Notes: generated from the sequence alone by a model not told the origin. Shown: positions 43,374-52,869, counted from the stretch's first letter. The stretch: DNA of 64,000 nt from Acidobacteriaceae bacterium (GCA_021323655.1 JAJPKO010000027.1:116751-180750); one strand, 5' to 3'. A program made the numbers and translations.

Positions 43374-43643
43374 ATGACCGCTTCACAAAGGAAATGGTCC
43401 GCAAAGGTAACGACCGATTCCACGCATCCTCCTCACGGACTTTTCACAAAAGAACCTGAGGCCATTGCGCGCGCTCTCGCGTCAAAGAAGGTATCGCCAA
43501 AAGGCCCCGGATCAGGCATGAGAATGCTCACGTTTTACATTAACCGCGCTGGAAAGAACTTGAGCGCGACAGACAAATCCAGGCTGGAAAAAGCCAAAAA
43601 ATTATTGTCAGAACGCATACACCATAAGAAAAGCGCCGCATGA
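43374..43643 (+). CDS. DUF3175 family small protein
   Basis: An 89-residue basic protein. AAGGAG 9 bases before the ATG sets the start. The sequence (SQRKWSAKVTTDSTHPPHGLF, partly quoted; EPEAIARALASKKVSPKGPG; MRMLTFYINRAGKNLSATDK) matches the DUF3175 pattern found in soil bacteria. No catalytic residues are evident; it is rich in Lys and Ser and probably cytosolic. It is monocistronic with a 208-base upstream gap in which I see nothing clear. Confidence 0.85.
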   Translation: MTASQRKWSAKVTTDSTHPPHGLFTKEPEAIARALASKKVSPKGPGSGMRMLTFYINRAGKNLSATDKSRLEKAKKLLSERIHHKKSAA

Positions 43644-43701
43644 GCAGATGCGGTATTGTGAACTGTCCTATTCGCGCGTAGTTTTTATTCATTTGAGGTG
43701 A

Positions 43702-45240
43702 ATGATGGCTTCGTCCCGCATTGAGCTAAAGAGCAGCCACCGCAGAGCGCCTGCGGCTGCAACCCGCATCGGCCCGACCTCCCCACAGAAGACCATCAGC
43801 GTGTCGATAACGGTGCGCCGAAAGAAGCCGCTGAATCTGGCAGAGCTGCAAGGCCGCCGGCTTTCGCATGAAGAATTTAATGAGCAATACGCGGCTGATC
43901 CGGTGGACTTCGAGCGGATTCGCACATTTGCGAAGAACCATGGGCTTACAGTGGACGAGTCCGCGTCGAGCCTGGCGCGCCGGACCATTGTGCTGCACGG
44001 GACGGCTTCGAATCTGGAGCAGGCCTTTGGCGTGACGCTGCACGATTACGAAGGCGATAAGCACCACAGGCGCTTCCACTGCTTTGAAGGGGCCATTACG
44101 GTCCCGGCGGAGATTGCGGACAGCGTGGAGGCGGTGCTTGGGCTGGATGCGCGTCCGGTGGCGCAGCCTCACTTTCGCGTGCTTGACCCGGCGACCCAGG
44201 CCACGGCGCAACCGCTGAGTGCGCCGCAGGTAGCCCAGCTTTACAGCTTCCCGACCAACCTGGATGGCACGGGGCAGACCATAGGCATTCTGGAGCTTGG
44301 CGGCGGATATAGCGACAGCGACTTGCGGACGTATTTTCAGGGGCTGGGGCTGAGTGTGCCCACGGTGGTTTCTGTTTCAGTAGATGGCGGTACCAATTCT
44401 CCGGGCGACCCCAGCGGTGCGGATGGTGAAGTAGATCTGGACATTCAGGTGGCGGGCGCGCTGGCCCCGAAGGCGAAGATCGCGGTCTATTTTGCGCCGA
44501 ACAGCGACCAGGGCTTTATTGATGCGATCACGACGGCTGTCCACGACACGGCGAACAAGCCCTCAGTGCTTTCCATCAGCTGAGGCGGGCCGGAATCAAG
44601 CTGGTCGCAGGCTTCGATGACGGCACTGGATAATGCGTGCCAGTCGGCTGCGGCGCTTGGCGTTACGATCACCGTCGCTTCGGGAGACAACGGATCGAGC
44701 GACGGCACCAGCACGAATACTGTGGATTTTCCAGCATCGAGCCCGCACGTGCTTGCCTGTGGCGGAACTGCGCTCTACGCCAACGGCACCCAAATTTCAG
44801 AAGAAGTAGTGTGGGACGACCAGGCCTCTGGAGGCGGCGCGACGGGCGGCGGTTTCAGTGCGACGTTCCCCGCTCCCACATGGCAGACCAGCGCTTTGCC
44901 TTCCGGAAGTTCAGGCCGGGGTGTTCCGGATGTTGCCGGGAATGCTTCGCCGGAAACGGGCTACAACATTGTGGTGGACGGCCAACAGGAAACCGTGGGC
45001 GGAACAAGCGCTGTGGCTCCGCTGTGGGCCGGGCTGATTGCGCTCATCAATCAGCAGCTTGCACAAGAAGGAAAGCAGACCGCAGGCTTCATAAACCCCA
45101 CGCTCTACCAAAATACTGCTGATTTCCAGGACATTACCCACGGCAATAATGGCGCTTATTCGGCAGGACCGGGGTGGGATGCATGCACGGGTCTGGGTTC
45201 GCCGAAGGGGACAGCGCTCCTTTCGGCGCTCAGCCAATAA
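43702..45240 (+). pseudogene. Sedolisin (S53) peptidase interrupted by an in-frame TGA
   Basis: The frame encodes a pro-kumamolisin-type precursor of 512 residues apart from one stop at codon 294 (44581-44583). A propeptide (about residues 25-165, PLNLAELQGRRLSHEEFNEQ) precedes an S53 domain. The catalytic Glu and Asp lie in GADGEVDLDIQVAG upstream of the stop; the oxyanion Asp (ASGDNGS) and nucleophile Ser ([13 protein letters not shown]) lie downstream. The stop falls in the conserved SISWGGPESSW segment, exactly where Trp is expected, so TGG has become TGA. Everything else looks intact. No signal peptide is visible. It is probably a recent nonsense mutation; readthrough or sequencing error cannot be excluded. 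Confidence 0.8.
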
Positions 45241-45253
45241 GTCAGATGACTGC

Positions 45254-45278
45254 GAAGGACCTGAAAAGCAGGTCCTTC
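45254..45278. terminator. Perfect 10-bp hairpin after the sedolisin gene
   Basis: GAAGGACCTG / CAGGTCCTTC with an AAAAG loop begins 14 bases after the stop codon, between convergent genes. No T run follows. Confidence 0.65.
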
Positions 45279-45308
45279 CCTTCTGCTCAGGATGACAGCT
45301 GAGCCTGC

Positions 45309-45857
45309 TCAGCGTTGGCTGGCTTCCCCGGCCAGAACTTTCCTGTTGAATTGGGCAGATTGTTTGCGTGGCACGCTCAGAGACTTCCAGTCCGTAGACT
45401 TGAGGTGCTTGGCTAGAAAGACAATCTGGCCTACGTGATAGGCGTAATGCGCGACCTGGCGATTGATGGCCTGCAAAACGGAGTGTGCTTCTCCGCGAAT
45501 GGTAATGGTACGGGTCAGGTCGTCGTCGCCCAGGGGCTCCAATGCGCGGAAGAGGCGGTCCCAGCCTTCTTCCCACTGCGCCATAATTTCAGCGCGGGTT
45601 GAGGCGGGCTGCTCAAATTCACTGTCGCGGTTGCGATCGGGCTTTTCACCGTCGCTGGTAAGGAAGTCGGTCCAGCGCGAACGCATATTGCCGGCCATGT
45701 GCTTCACGATGATCGCAATCGAATTGCTTTCCGGATCAATCGTGACAAGCAATTGTTCTTCACTAAGCTGGGCCATGGCGCCTTCGCCAAGTTTTTTGTA
45801 CTGGCGGAAGATGGCGAGTGAGTCCTGGATGTAAGAGGTAGTAAATTCGAGGGCCAT
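45309..45857 (-). CDS. DUF1572 (DinB-superfamily) protein
   Basis: A 182-residue four-helix-bundle protein. The sequence YIQDSLAIFRQYKKLGEGAM, then SNSIAIIVKHMAGNMRSRWT, and INRQVAHYAYHVGQIVFLAK matches the DUF1572 family of the DinB/YfiT superfamily. The metal-ligand histidines are retained (H in IVKHMAGN and the two in HYAYHVGQ). Members are thought to be metal-dependent transferases or thiol-related enzymes, often of unknown substrate. It is cytosolic and appears monocistronic. Confidence 0.88.
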   Translation of the reverse strand: MALEFTTSYIQDSLAIFRQYKKLGEGAMAQLSEEQLLVTIDPESNSIAIIVKHMAGNMRSRWTDFLTSDGEKPDRNRDSEFEQPASTRAEIMAQWEEGWDRLFRALEPLGDDDLTRTITIRGEAHSVLQAINRQVAHYAYHVGQIVFLAKHLKSTDWKSLSVPRKQSAQFNRKVLAGEASQR

Positions 45858-45889
45858 ATACTCTCCGATTCAGAGGACCCGGCTAGGTT

Positions 45890-46729
45890 TCAGAAAAAGT
45901 GCTCAGCCTGCGTGCCGCCAGCATCTGATTTTGCGCCTTTGTCCTTACCCCAGGTTTTGTAAAGACCAAGATAGCCGTAGTTCTCCGTCTGCCCGGCGAC
46001 GGAATGTCCATAGGCAAAAAGCAACTGGAGTCCCGGCGACTTGAAATGGTAGTAGCCGCCCACGTCTATCATGGCCGATGCCTGCGTCTGCGCGGCGGCC
46101 AAGCCCTCGCGTGCATGTGAGAACAGTTCAATGGAAAGCTCCAGCTTTTTGCTGATCTCGCGCTTTACGAGATATCCACCATACAGATAATTTCGATAAT
46201 CTTTCTGCGGAACGACCGCATATCCCATTCCGCCCACCAGGCTCCACGCCCCGAACTCCTTTTCCATCCAGAGGGGTAGTTTGTACCATACGCGGCCCAC
46301 ACCAAGCCCTTTGGAGTAGCTCCCCACAGGAATCTCAAACATGGTGAAAGAGCCTATCTGCGGACGATGCGCCGTTTGCCTGATGAATCCATACTTCACG
46401 CCCAGTTCCATGTCCGTCAGCCCGTATTCAGCAGGACCTGTGCCAGCAGGAGCATAGACAGGATTGTTCGAGGGCATTACCGCACCAAACGGCAGAATGG
46501 CATGGAGCTGGACATCAGGAATGGCCCCCCAGTTAAATTCAAATGCCGGAGCTACCGGATCAAGCTCCACGGGAGTGCCATCTACGGTGCCGAAGATGTA
46601 GGCCTCATAGTGGCCCAGGTCTACTGGCGTAGGATCGTCGGTCTGGAACGGCGGCCCAGCCTGCGCCCACGCTCCTGCAGCAGTCCACAGGACAACCAGC
46701 AGAAGCGCGCATTTTATGCGGGCTGCCAT
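45890..46729 (-). CDS. Exported beta-barrel-like protein (transporter/phenol MetA-like)
   Basis: About 279 residues from ATG 46729, giving the signal peptide MAARIKCALLLVVLWTAAGA; a longer frame from 46789 lacks one at its start. The mature part shows repeated beta strands (VQLHAILPFGAV, LGVKYGFI, GSFTMFEIPVGSY, WSLVGGMGYAVVP) and ends in YLGLYKTWG, as in small outer-membrane barrels annotated as transporter or phenol-degradation MetA-like. The C-terminus continues a little past the last strand. Its substrate is unknown. The neighbours give no pathway hint. Confidence 0.6.
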   Translation of the reverse strand: MAARIKCALLLVVLWTAAGAWAQAGPPFQTDDPTPVDLGHYEAYIFGTVDGTPVELDPVAPAFEFNWGAIPDVQLHAILPFGAVMPSNNPVYAPAGTGPAEYGLTDMELGVKYGFIRQTAHRPQIGSFTMFEIPVGSYSKGLGVGRVWYKLPLWMEKEFGAWSLVGGMGYAVVPQKDYRNYLYGGYLVKREISKKLELSIELFSHAREGLAAAQTQASAMIDVGGYYHFKSPGLQLLFAYGHSVAGQTENYGYLGLYKTWGKDKGAKSDAGGTQAEHFF

Positions 46730-46853
46730 CGTAGAAATCAAGAGTACAGAAGGCCCCCGACTGCAGAGATGGTTTTGCTCTGCCGTCATGAAAAGGACCT
46801 ACCGAAGCAAGGGCCGTGAGATGATGGAATGCAAAGCGAGGTAACTCTCCGCG

Positions 46854-47816
46854 ATGAGACACAGACGCACGAAGATCACGCTGGTGGTCGTCGCCGTCAT
46901 TCTTCTATTGTTGGCCTTTGCTGTGTATCTACGCAAGAAGGCCCCGCCGGAAGCAGCCCGCCTGCTGCCCGAATCGGACGGAATTGTCTACATCAATCTG
47001 CGCCCGCTGCGCGCTGCTACGCATTTCGACAAGCGTCCGGTGCAGCACGATCCTGACTATCAGAAGTTTATTGATGAGACGGGCATCCAGTTTGAGCGCG
47101 ACCTGGATGAAGTTGCGTTTGCACTGCATCGCATGCCCGACCCTTCAGGTCCGAATGGGCCGGTGGCGTTTTCTGAGGTCTTTGTGGGCCACTTTGATGG
47201 GCGCAAGCTGACGAAGTTTCTGGAAGACGAAGCGCGGTCGCAGGAAAGTTACGCGGGGCACACGATCTACAGTATTCCCAGCGAAGGCCGCACCGTGCGC
47301 GTGGCGCTGCTGGGCTATGACATGGTGGCGGCAAGCAATACACCAACGGCCGAGCAGATCCATTCGATTCTGGACCGGTACCGCTCCGCTGCGCTGCCGT
47401 TTTCAGGTTCAAGCTTGCTGAGCGAGCATTATGAGGATGTGCCGCTGCTCTCACTCGCCTGGGGCATCGGGCAGATTGGCCTGCCGTTTGGCGATAGCAG
47501 CGGGATCCAGGTGCTTGGGGTGCGGCTGCCGGTCACATATGATTCCACCTTTGTTGCATCGCTGCGCTGGACGGGCGCGCTGCATCTGCGCGTGGAAGAG
47601 ATTGCGCCCACGGAGGGGGAGGCTGCTGCATCGGCGGAATCTGTGCAGACGCTGGTAGGTCTGTTCAAGGCGGAGCAGCCTGATCCGGAGTGGAAGCCGG
47701 TGCTCGACAGCATCAAAATTGAGCACCACAAGGACCGGGCCGTGCTTCGTGCTACATTGCCAAATTCATTCTTTGAAAAGCTCATGGATCCGGGGACACT
47801 GCAAGCGCCCCGGTAA
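46854..47816 (+). CDS. Single-TM anchored protein of unknown function
   Basis: A 320-residue protein with a basic start, one membrane helix (about residues 8-25, ITLVVVAVILLLLAFAVYL) and a large extracytoplasmic part. It begins with LLPESDGIVYINLRPLRAATHF, a pattern seen in predicted periplasmic proteins (DUF3352-like) that evaluate many near-repeated alpha/beta units. I recognise no catalytic motif. It is followed after 53 bases by the sorbosone-dehydrogenase-like gene on the same strand, but nothing ties them functionally. Confidence 0.55.
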   Translation: MRHRRTKITLVVVAVILLLLAFAVYLRKKAPPEAARLLPESDGIVYINLRPLRAATHFDKRPVQHDPDYQKFIDETGIQFERDLDEVAFALHRMPDPSGPNGPVAFSEVFVGHFDGRKLTKFLEDEARSQESYAGHTIYSIPSEGRTVRVALLGYDMVAASNTPTAEQIHSILDRYRSAALPFSGSSLLSEHYEDVPLLSLAWGIGQIGLPFGDSSGIQVLGVRLPVTYDSTFVASLRWTGALHLRVEEIAPTEGEAAASAESVQTLVGLFKAEQPDPEWKPVLDSIKIEHHKDRAVLRATLPNSFFEKLMDPGTLQAPR

Positions 47817-47869
47817 AAATCGTTTAACTCTACAATAGAAGAGTGGTACGACCACTGGAGATACAAAAC

Positions 47870-49192
47870 ATGGGAAGAGGTTTCTATCGCGGTGTTGTGT
47901 TCATGGCGGCAGGAGCTTTCCTGCTGTCCGCTTCGATTGTGAGGGCCGACGGTCCTCCCTCGGGAAAAGTATTGACGGGCAAAGATGCCTTTACGGATTA
48001 CAGCAAGGAAAGGCCCGGCGTCCGGCGCAAGATTACTGTTGCGGACCTTCCCGCTCCTTACGCGACGAAGGGCGTGGACAATGGCGCAGATATGGTTCCT
48101 CGGCCCAACGATGCATGGCCGCAGGCGCCCAAAGGATTCAAGGTAGAGCTGTATGCAACCGGACTGAACCAGCCCCGGCTGATTCGCAAGGCACCGAACG
48201 GCGACCTATTCGTCGCCCTCAGCTACCAGAACAAGGTCATGGTGTTTCGCGGCGTAGGCCCCGACGGCAAAGCGAAACAGGTGGAGACCTTTGCTGACAA
48301 TCTGAACATGCCTTTCGGCATCAATTTCTACCCTGCCGGGCCCAACCCGAAATGGATTTATATCGGCAATACGGACTCTGTTGTGCGCATTCCCTACCAG
48401 GTGGGCGACCTGAAGGCACGCGGACCGGCGCAGAAGCTGGCCGATCTGCCCGGCGGCGGACGCCTGCGTGGGGGCGGTCACTGGACGCGCGATATCGTCT
48501 TCTCGAAAGACGGCACGAAGATGTTCGTCTCGGTCGGCTCGCACTCGAACGTGGATGACCCAGACACGCATCCGGAAGAATTTCATCGCGCCGATGTGCT
48601 GGAGTTCACGCCCGAAGGAAAATTCATCAAGGTGTATGCCTATGGCATTCGCAACTGCGTAGGCGAAGCGATCCATCCGATCACGGGCCAGCTGTGGTGC
48701 TCAACCAATGAGCGCGATATGCTGGGTGACGACCTTGTTCCTGACTACATTACCCATGTGCAGGAAGGCGGATTTTACGGATGGCCCTGGTGGTACATTG
48801 GGCCGCACCAGGACCCGCGGCATGCAGGCAAACATCCGGAGCTGAAGAACAAGGTCATTGTTCCCGACGTGCTGTTACAGCCCCACTTTGCGTCGCTGGA
48901 AATGCTCTTCTATGAGGGCGGCCAGTTTCCGGCCGAGTACAAGGGCGATGCCTTTGCCGCTGAGCACGGCTCCTGGAACAGGGCAAACCGTTCCGGCTAT
49001 GAAGTGATTCGTGTGCCCATGAAAGATGGACACGCAACCGGAGAATACGAGGACTTCCTCACTGGATTCACAACTCCGGACGGAAAAGTGTGGGGACGAC
49101 CGGTGGGGGTTGCTGTAGGGGATGACGGATCCCTGTACGTGACTGATGACGGCTCCGGCTCCATCTGGCGCGTCAGCTATACCGGAAAGTAG
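47870..49192 (+). CDS. PQQ-type sorbosone/glucose dehydrogenase-like protein
   Basis: A 440-residue exported six-bladed beta-propeller. The ATG at 47870 has GGAG 8 bases upstream and encodes a signal peptide (FYRGVVFMAAGAFLLSASIV); GTG 47843 is an alternative. Family motifs include GLNQPRLIRKAPNGDLFVA, GGHWTRDIVFSKDGTKMFVS, YAYGIRNCVGEAIHP, YGWPWWYIGPHQDPRH, AAEHGSWNRANRSGYEV and GDDGSLYVTDDGSGSIWRVS, quoted in parts. It probably oxidises sugars or alcohols in the periplasm with PQQ as cofactor, though many relatives are untested. A strong hairpin follows. Confidence 0.88.
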   Translation: MGRGFYRGVVFMAAGAFLLSASIVRADGPPSGKVLTGKDAFTDYSKERPGVRRKITVADLPAPYATKGVDNGADMVPRPNDAWPQAPKGFKVELYATGLNQPRLIRKAPNGDLFVALSYQNKVMVFRGVGPDGKAKQVETFADNLNMPFGINFYPAGPNPKWIYIGNTDSVVRIPYQVGDLKARGPAQKLADLPGGGRLRGGGHWTRDIVFSKDGTKMFVSVGSHSNVDDPDTHPEEFHRADVLEFTPEGKFIKVYAYGIRNCVGEAIHPITGQLWCSTNERDMLGDDLVPDYITHVQEGGFYGWPWWYIGPHQDPRHAGKHPELKNKVIVPDVLLQPHFASLEMLFYEGGQFPAEYKGDAFAAEHGSWNRANRSGYEVIRVPMKDGHATGEYEDFLTGFTTPDGKVWGRPVGVAVGDDGSLYVTDDGSGSIWRVSYTGK

Positions 49193-49233
49193 CCTTTTAT
49201 GCAGCGCTGACGCACCTTTGCTCATCCTCTGAA

Positions 49234-49265
49234 GCCGCGCATTCCTGTGAGTGCGCGGCCTTTTC
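49234..49265 (+). terminator. Rho-independent terminator after the sorbosone-type dehydrogenase gene
   Basis: An 11-bp stem (GCCGCGCATTC / GAGTGCGCGGC, one G-U pair) with a CTGT loop is followed by CTTTTCT, 41 bases after the stop codon. Confidence 0.8.
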
Positions 49266-49345
49266 TGTTCCATGTTTGTACATTCTGAACCTCTTTTCAT
49301 TTTCGACCGATGCGGGAAACATGCCCGTTTCAAAACGGGAAAATC

Positions 49346-49682
49346 ATGGACCTGCATTCCTCTTTGCTTTTTGTTCTCTCTTATCTGGTGCTCTTTGCGC
49401 TGCTGGGGGATTTATTTTGTCCCTGCCTTGGTTGCTCTGTTCCGAACCCATCCGCAGCGGGGCCCTGTATTCATCCTGAATCTGCTGCTGGGCTGGACGG
49501 GGATTGGCTGGGCGGCGGCACTGCGATGGGCCTTGCGGCACTTTGAGCCACCCGCCAAAAAAGAGATCAACCCCGAGGTCGAGATTACCCAGCTGATTTT
49601 ACCGTGTAAACCGGACTACGACTTCCGTGCCCACGGGTACCATGGTTCCGGCGACGGGGACCTGCTCACGGGCAATTCCTGA
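49346..49682 (+). pseudogene. Superinfection immunity family protein with a +1 frameshift
   Basis: The ATG at 49346 (ACGGGA upstream) encodes MDLHSSLLFVLSYLVLFALL in one frame. The family-typical second half (YFVPALVALFRTHPQR, FILNLLLGWTGIGWAAALRW) is in the next frame. The two frames join exactly at a run of five G (49405-49409); with four G the sequence reads ALLGIYFVPALVALF, as expected for the Imm_superinfect family (two TM segments, named after T4 Imm, but common in chromosomes). Its end overlaps the ftsI 3' end on the opposite strand. It is a frameshift mutation or sequencing error. Confidence 0.65.
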
Positions 49683-51962
49683 ACCGAGCACTTGCACGCC
49701 CAGGCCTGATGCTCCGGCATGTTCAATGACGCTGCGGACAGGCTGCCCCACGAACGAGGGCACAGGGACGCGCTTGCCTGCATCCACAACGACCGGGCCT
49801 TTCGCTGGCGGAGCGGCCACGGTGGTAATCGGCGGCGCTGACGTTTCCAGTATGGACTTGAGAGGATGCGGGGTCACCGCGCCCGCCACTGTTGTGGCTG
49901 CAGGAGGAGCGCTGGTTTGCTGCGCTGCATCTTTTGCCACTGGCGCAGCCTGCCCGGGTGTCTGTTGCGGTGCGCGCAGCGGGTCGTCGGCGGGAAGATC
50001 ATTGACGCTGGCGAAGAGCGAGTTCAGGTTTTCGTCATTCTCTTCGAGCGCGTCTTCTTCAGCAACGGGCGGCTGGTTTTGGGCGACCTGGGTCTGCGGC
50101 CGCATCTCCTGGTCGTGGGGCACGCCCAGGTATTCAAGGATCTGCTGCGCCAGGTCCTGAAAGACAGGCGCACTGGCCTGCGCTCCAAAGTGCATGCTGT
50201 GCTCGGGCGAATCCATCACGATGACGATGGTGATGGCGGGATTGTTCACCGGAGCAAAGCCCACAAAGGACGCGACGAACTTTGTCTTTGAGTAGGTATG
50301 CGTGCGCGGGTCAATCTTCTGCGCCGTGCCGGTCTTTCCGCCGGCGCTGTATCCATTCAGATGCACGACGGCATGGGCCGTACCCATGAGCACGACGTCC
50401 TGCATCATTTTGCGCATCTGGGCCGCGGTCATTTCAGAGATGACGCGGTGCGCGCCTTCCGGCAGCGGGTTGGGCAGATCGCCTTCCGGGTGAAAAGTGA
50501 CAGGCTTGAGTTTCGGGTCGCCCTTCATCAGGTCAGTGCTCTTGAGCAAAATGTGAGGCGGCAGATAGACGCCACCATTGGCAATGGTCGAAACCATCGT
50601 GGCGATCTGGATGGGGGTGACGGCGATTCCCTGCCCCATGGGCACGGCGCCCATGGCCGCTGGCCCCCAGCGCTTGATCGGTTCCAGCAGTCCTCGGGTT
50701 TCGGCGGGGAGTTCGATGCCGCTGCGCTCCCCAAATCCAAAGGCGCGGATATATTTGTATAGTTTTTCCGGACCAATCTTCTGCCCTACCCGGATGGCGC
50801 ACACATTGCTCGAAACCGCGAGTGCCTTCCATGCCGGAACGACCCCAAAATGTTCACCCGGAGCATCGTGGACGGTATGGCCTGCGATAAAAAGCTGGCC
50901 TCCGCCGCAGTCCACCGGTGTATCAGGCGTAATGGCTTTTTCCTCGAGCGCAGCCGAATAGGTGACAGGCTTGAAGGTCGAGCCGGGCTCATAGACATCG
51001 CTGACGGCGTGGTCTTTCAGCAGGTCTGTTGTGGCGTGGCGAAAGTCATTCGGATTAAACGTAGGCCGAATGGCGAGGGCCAGTATCTGGCCGGTGTGTG
51101 GGTCCTGGACAACGATGGTGCCGTTTTCAGCGTGCGTGCGCTCCATGTTTCGGTCGAGCGCCTGCTCGGCCATGAACTGGATATTCGCGTCAATGCTGAG
51201 GACCAGGTTGTCTCCGGGCAGCGGATCACGCTCTTCGCTGCCGAGCACGTGGCGGCGCGCGTCAATCGCGGTCAGCATGCGGCCGGGTGTACCATGCAGC
51301 TCGTCGTCAAAGTTCTGCTCAAGGCCGCCAAGCCCCGTGTCATCGAGCCCGACATAACCGAGCACCTGCGCGGCAAGCTGGTTGTCAGGATAAAAGCGCT
51401 TGAATTCTTTCTGGAAGTAGACACCCTTCAGATTGAGCGCCTTGACCTTTGCGATGATCGAGGGGTCCTGCTTGCGTGCGACCCAGGCGAAATTTCGGGA
51501 AGCATTCAGCCGGGCGAGAATCTGCTGTTCGGAAGTGAAGGAATCGGCCGGGTCCGTATGGACGACCTTCGCCAGCGCCGCGGCGGTTGCTGCTCGCGCA
51601 TCGCCAATTTCAGAGGGCACGGCATAGATAGAGTCGGCGAGCACGGTCATCGCCAGCTCGTGCAGATTGCGGTCATATAACACGCCGCGACGCGGAGCGA
51701 CTTCGAATGTCCGCTGCTGCTGCTTTGCCGCGCGTTCAACAAAATCATGGTGACGAACGGCCTGAAGCCAGACGAGGCGCAAGCCGATAAGGCCGGCCCA
51801 GGCAGCAAAGACCGCAAGTACGTAGACCAGACGCAGGCGGCGTATGGGTGTGATGACACCCGGCTCGGCAGACAATGGGGTCTCTGGTTTTTTCTCGGAC
51901 TGGAAGGAGAAGTGCTTCAATGCGCCGTCATCCTGTGCGAAGCGGAGTCGAAGGACCCGCAT
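49599..51962 (-). CDS. ftsI: Division-specific transpeptidase FtsI (PBP3) with PASTA domain
   Basis: 787 residues. It has one N-terminal membrane helix (about 43-64, RLVYVLAVFAAWAGLIGLRL), a PBP dimer domain, and a transpeptidase domain with STFK (GSTFKPVTYS), SSN (AVSSNVCAI) and KTGT (GGKTGTAQK) motifs. A Pro/Ala/Glu-rich linker follows (about residues 640-720), then one PASTA domain at the C-terminus (VPSFVGQPVRSVIEHAGASG). It cross-links septal peptidoglycan. It lies third after rsmH and an ftsL-like gene, the classic dcw order. The start lacks a clear ribosome site, and shorter forms beginning near residue 15-30 are possible. Confidence 0.92.
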   Translation of the reverse strand: MRVLRLRFAQDDGALKHFSFQSEKKPETPLSAEPGVITPIRRLRLVYVLAVFAAWAGLIGLRLVWLQAVRHHDFVERAAKQQQRTFEVAPRRGVLYDRNLHELAMTVLADSIYAVPSEIGDARAATAAALAKVVHTDPADSFTSEQQILARLNASRNFAWVARKQDPSIIAKVKALNLKGVYFQKEFKRFYPDNQLAAQVLGYVGLDDTGLGGLEQNFDDELHGTPGRMLTAIDARRHVLGSEERDPLPGDNLVLSIDANIQFMAEQALDRNMERTHAENGTIVVQDPHTGQILALAIRPTFNPNDFRHATTDLLKDHAVSDVYEPGSTFKPVTYSAALEEKAITPDTPVDCGGGQLFIAGHTVHDAPGEHFGVVPAWKALAVSSNVCAIRVGQKIGPEKLYKYIRAFGFGERSGIELPAETRGLLEPIKRWGPAAMGAVPMGQGIAVTPIQIATMVSTIANGGVYLPPHILLKSTDLMKGDPKLKPVTFHPEGDLPNPLPEGAHRVISEMTAAQMRKMMQDVVLMGTAHAVVHLNGYSAGGKTGTAQKIDPRTHTYSKTKFVASFVGFAPVNNPAITIVIVMDSPEHSMHFGAQASAPVFQDLAQQILEYLGVPHDQEMRPQTQVAQNQPPVAEEDALEENDENLNSLFASVNDLPADDPLRAPQQTPGQAAPVAKDAAQQTSAPPAATTVAGAVTPHPLKSILETSAPPITTVAAPPAKGPVVVDAGKRVPVPSFVGQPVRSVIEHAGASGLGVQVLGSGIAREQVPVAGTMVPVGTEVVVRFTR

Positions 51963-52087
51963 GAGCTTTGAATCTGCACTTCTGGTGAAATCCTAAAGCT
52001 CATGCGACTGGGCTGCCGGTATGAGCGATGATATGTCAGCCTCGCATCATTCGTTTTCATACTTCGGATGCAGCAGATGGTGCAAAC

Positions 52088-52603
52088 TTAGCGGACTGGC
52101 GCAACCGGCGTCATTTTGGCCATCACCGGAGCGTTCGGGTCCATGCTGCTTGCATCGGGGCGAACGACTTGTCCGGGCGCGGGGGCCTGCAACCCATACT
52201 GGCGGGCGATGCGGTCAATACGCTCAGGAGACGCAAGCTGGGCCTCGGTCAGGCGAAGCTGACGGTTCTGCTCCTCAAGCTGCTGCACCAGCTGCTTTTC
52301 TGACTCGACGCGGTAGCCATATTCAATGGAGGAGAAGTGCTGCCAGCCGTAGACCATGACGAGCGTCAGAAGCAAAGCCATGGCACAGGCGAAGCTGCGC
52401 ATCTCTTTTACCCGCTCCGGGTCGGCGGCCTTCACCAGACGCGAGTTGTCAAAACGCTTTACGAAGAAGACCTCCGGCGTTGGGCCGCGGCGCGCGCGTT
52501 GCTGCTGCGCCAGAAGAGACAGGTTCCGCTCGGCGGCCATGGCCTCAATGCCTTTGCGCCCGCCGGTGATGACTGCATGGGTTGCGATGACCTGTGTTGC
52601 CAT
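52088..52603 (-). CDS. ftsL: FtsL-like cell division protein
   Basis: A 171-residue bitopic membrane protein from ATG 52603, which has an AGGAGA site 8 bases upstream; a longer frame lacks one. A cytosolic N-terminus of about 70 residues is followed by one membrane helix (MRSFACAMALLLTLVMVYGW) and a periplasmic coiled coil (VESEKQLVQQLEEQNRQLRL, then EAQLASPERIDRIARQYGL). The helix-coiled-coil layout and position between rsmH and ftsI match FtsL, which recruits FtsB/FtsQ and activates FtsWI. FtsL sequences diverge strongly, so the call rests on topology and gene order. Confidence 0.8.
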   Translation of the reverse strand: MATQVIATHAVITGGRKGIEAMAAERNLSLLAQQQRARRGPTPEVFFVKRFDNSRLVKAADPERVKEMRSFACAMALLLTLVMVYGWQHFSSIEYGYRVESEKQLVQQLEEQNRQLRLTEAQLASPERIDRIARQYGLQAPAPGQVVRPDASSMDPNAPVMAKMTPVAPVR

Positions 52604-52820
52604 TGGTGTTCTCCTGCAAGAACTGCCGGCTTTCCCGCCATCAGCTCTTTTTCTTCCAAAACTGAGTTTTCCCCGGCAGCCAGAAGCTGCCTCTTCCTCC
52701 TCGAACGACCGGGCCAAGGCCGCTATTTCTGAGGAGGGACATACCTGAAGTCGTCTTGCACTTACTTTCGCCTTGTACTACGGTGGGACGACCCCGGCCC
52801 GATCCCTTTTGCTGGTGTTC

Positions 52821-52869
52821 AGGTCTCAGGGCGCAGGGCACAGTATTTCATTCCTGCGCCCTGAGACCT
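52821..52869. repeat. Perfect 17-bp inverted repeat across the rsmH stop codon
   Basis: Arms AGGTCTCAGGGCGCAGG and its exact complement (52853-52869) flank a 15-base loop that holds the rsmH stop codon region. Partial extra copies of the arm (GACCTGTGACCTGAGCCCTG) follow inside the gene. It looks like an inserted repeat that now encodes the last residues of RsmH; it may also act as a transcription or RNA-stability element. Confidence 0.6.

Noticed and set aside
44581..44583. TGA read as selenocysteine
   Set aside because: The residue lost is a conserved structural Trp, not a redox Cys, and no SECIS-like hairpin is obvious directly downstream.
49346..49682. Superinfection immunity protein as a phage remnant
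   Set aside because: The family is named after a phage protein but most members are chromosomal; the context is the dcw cluster and not a prophage.
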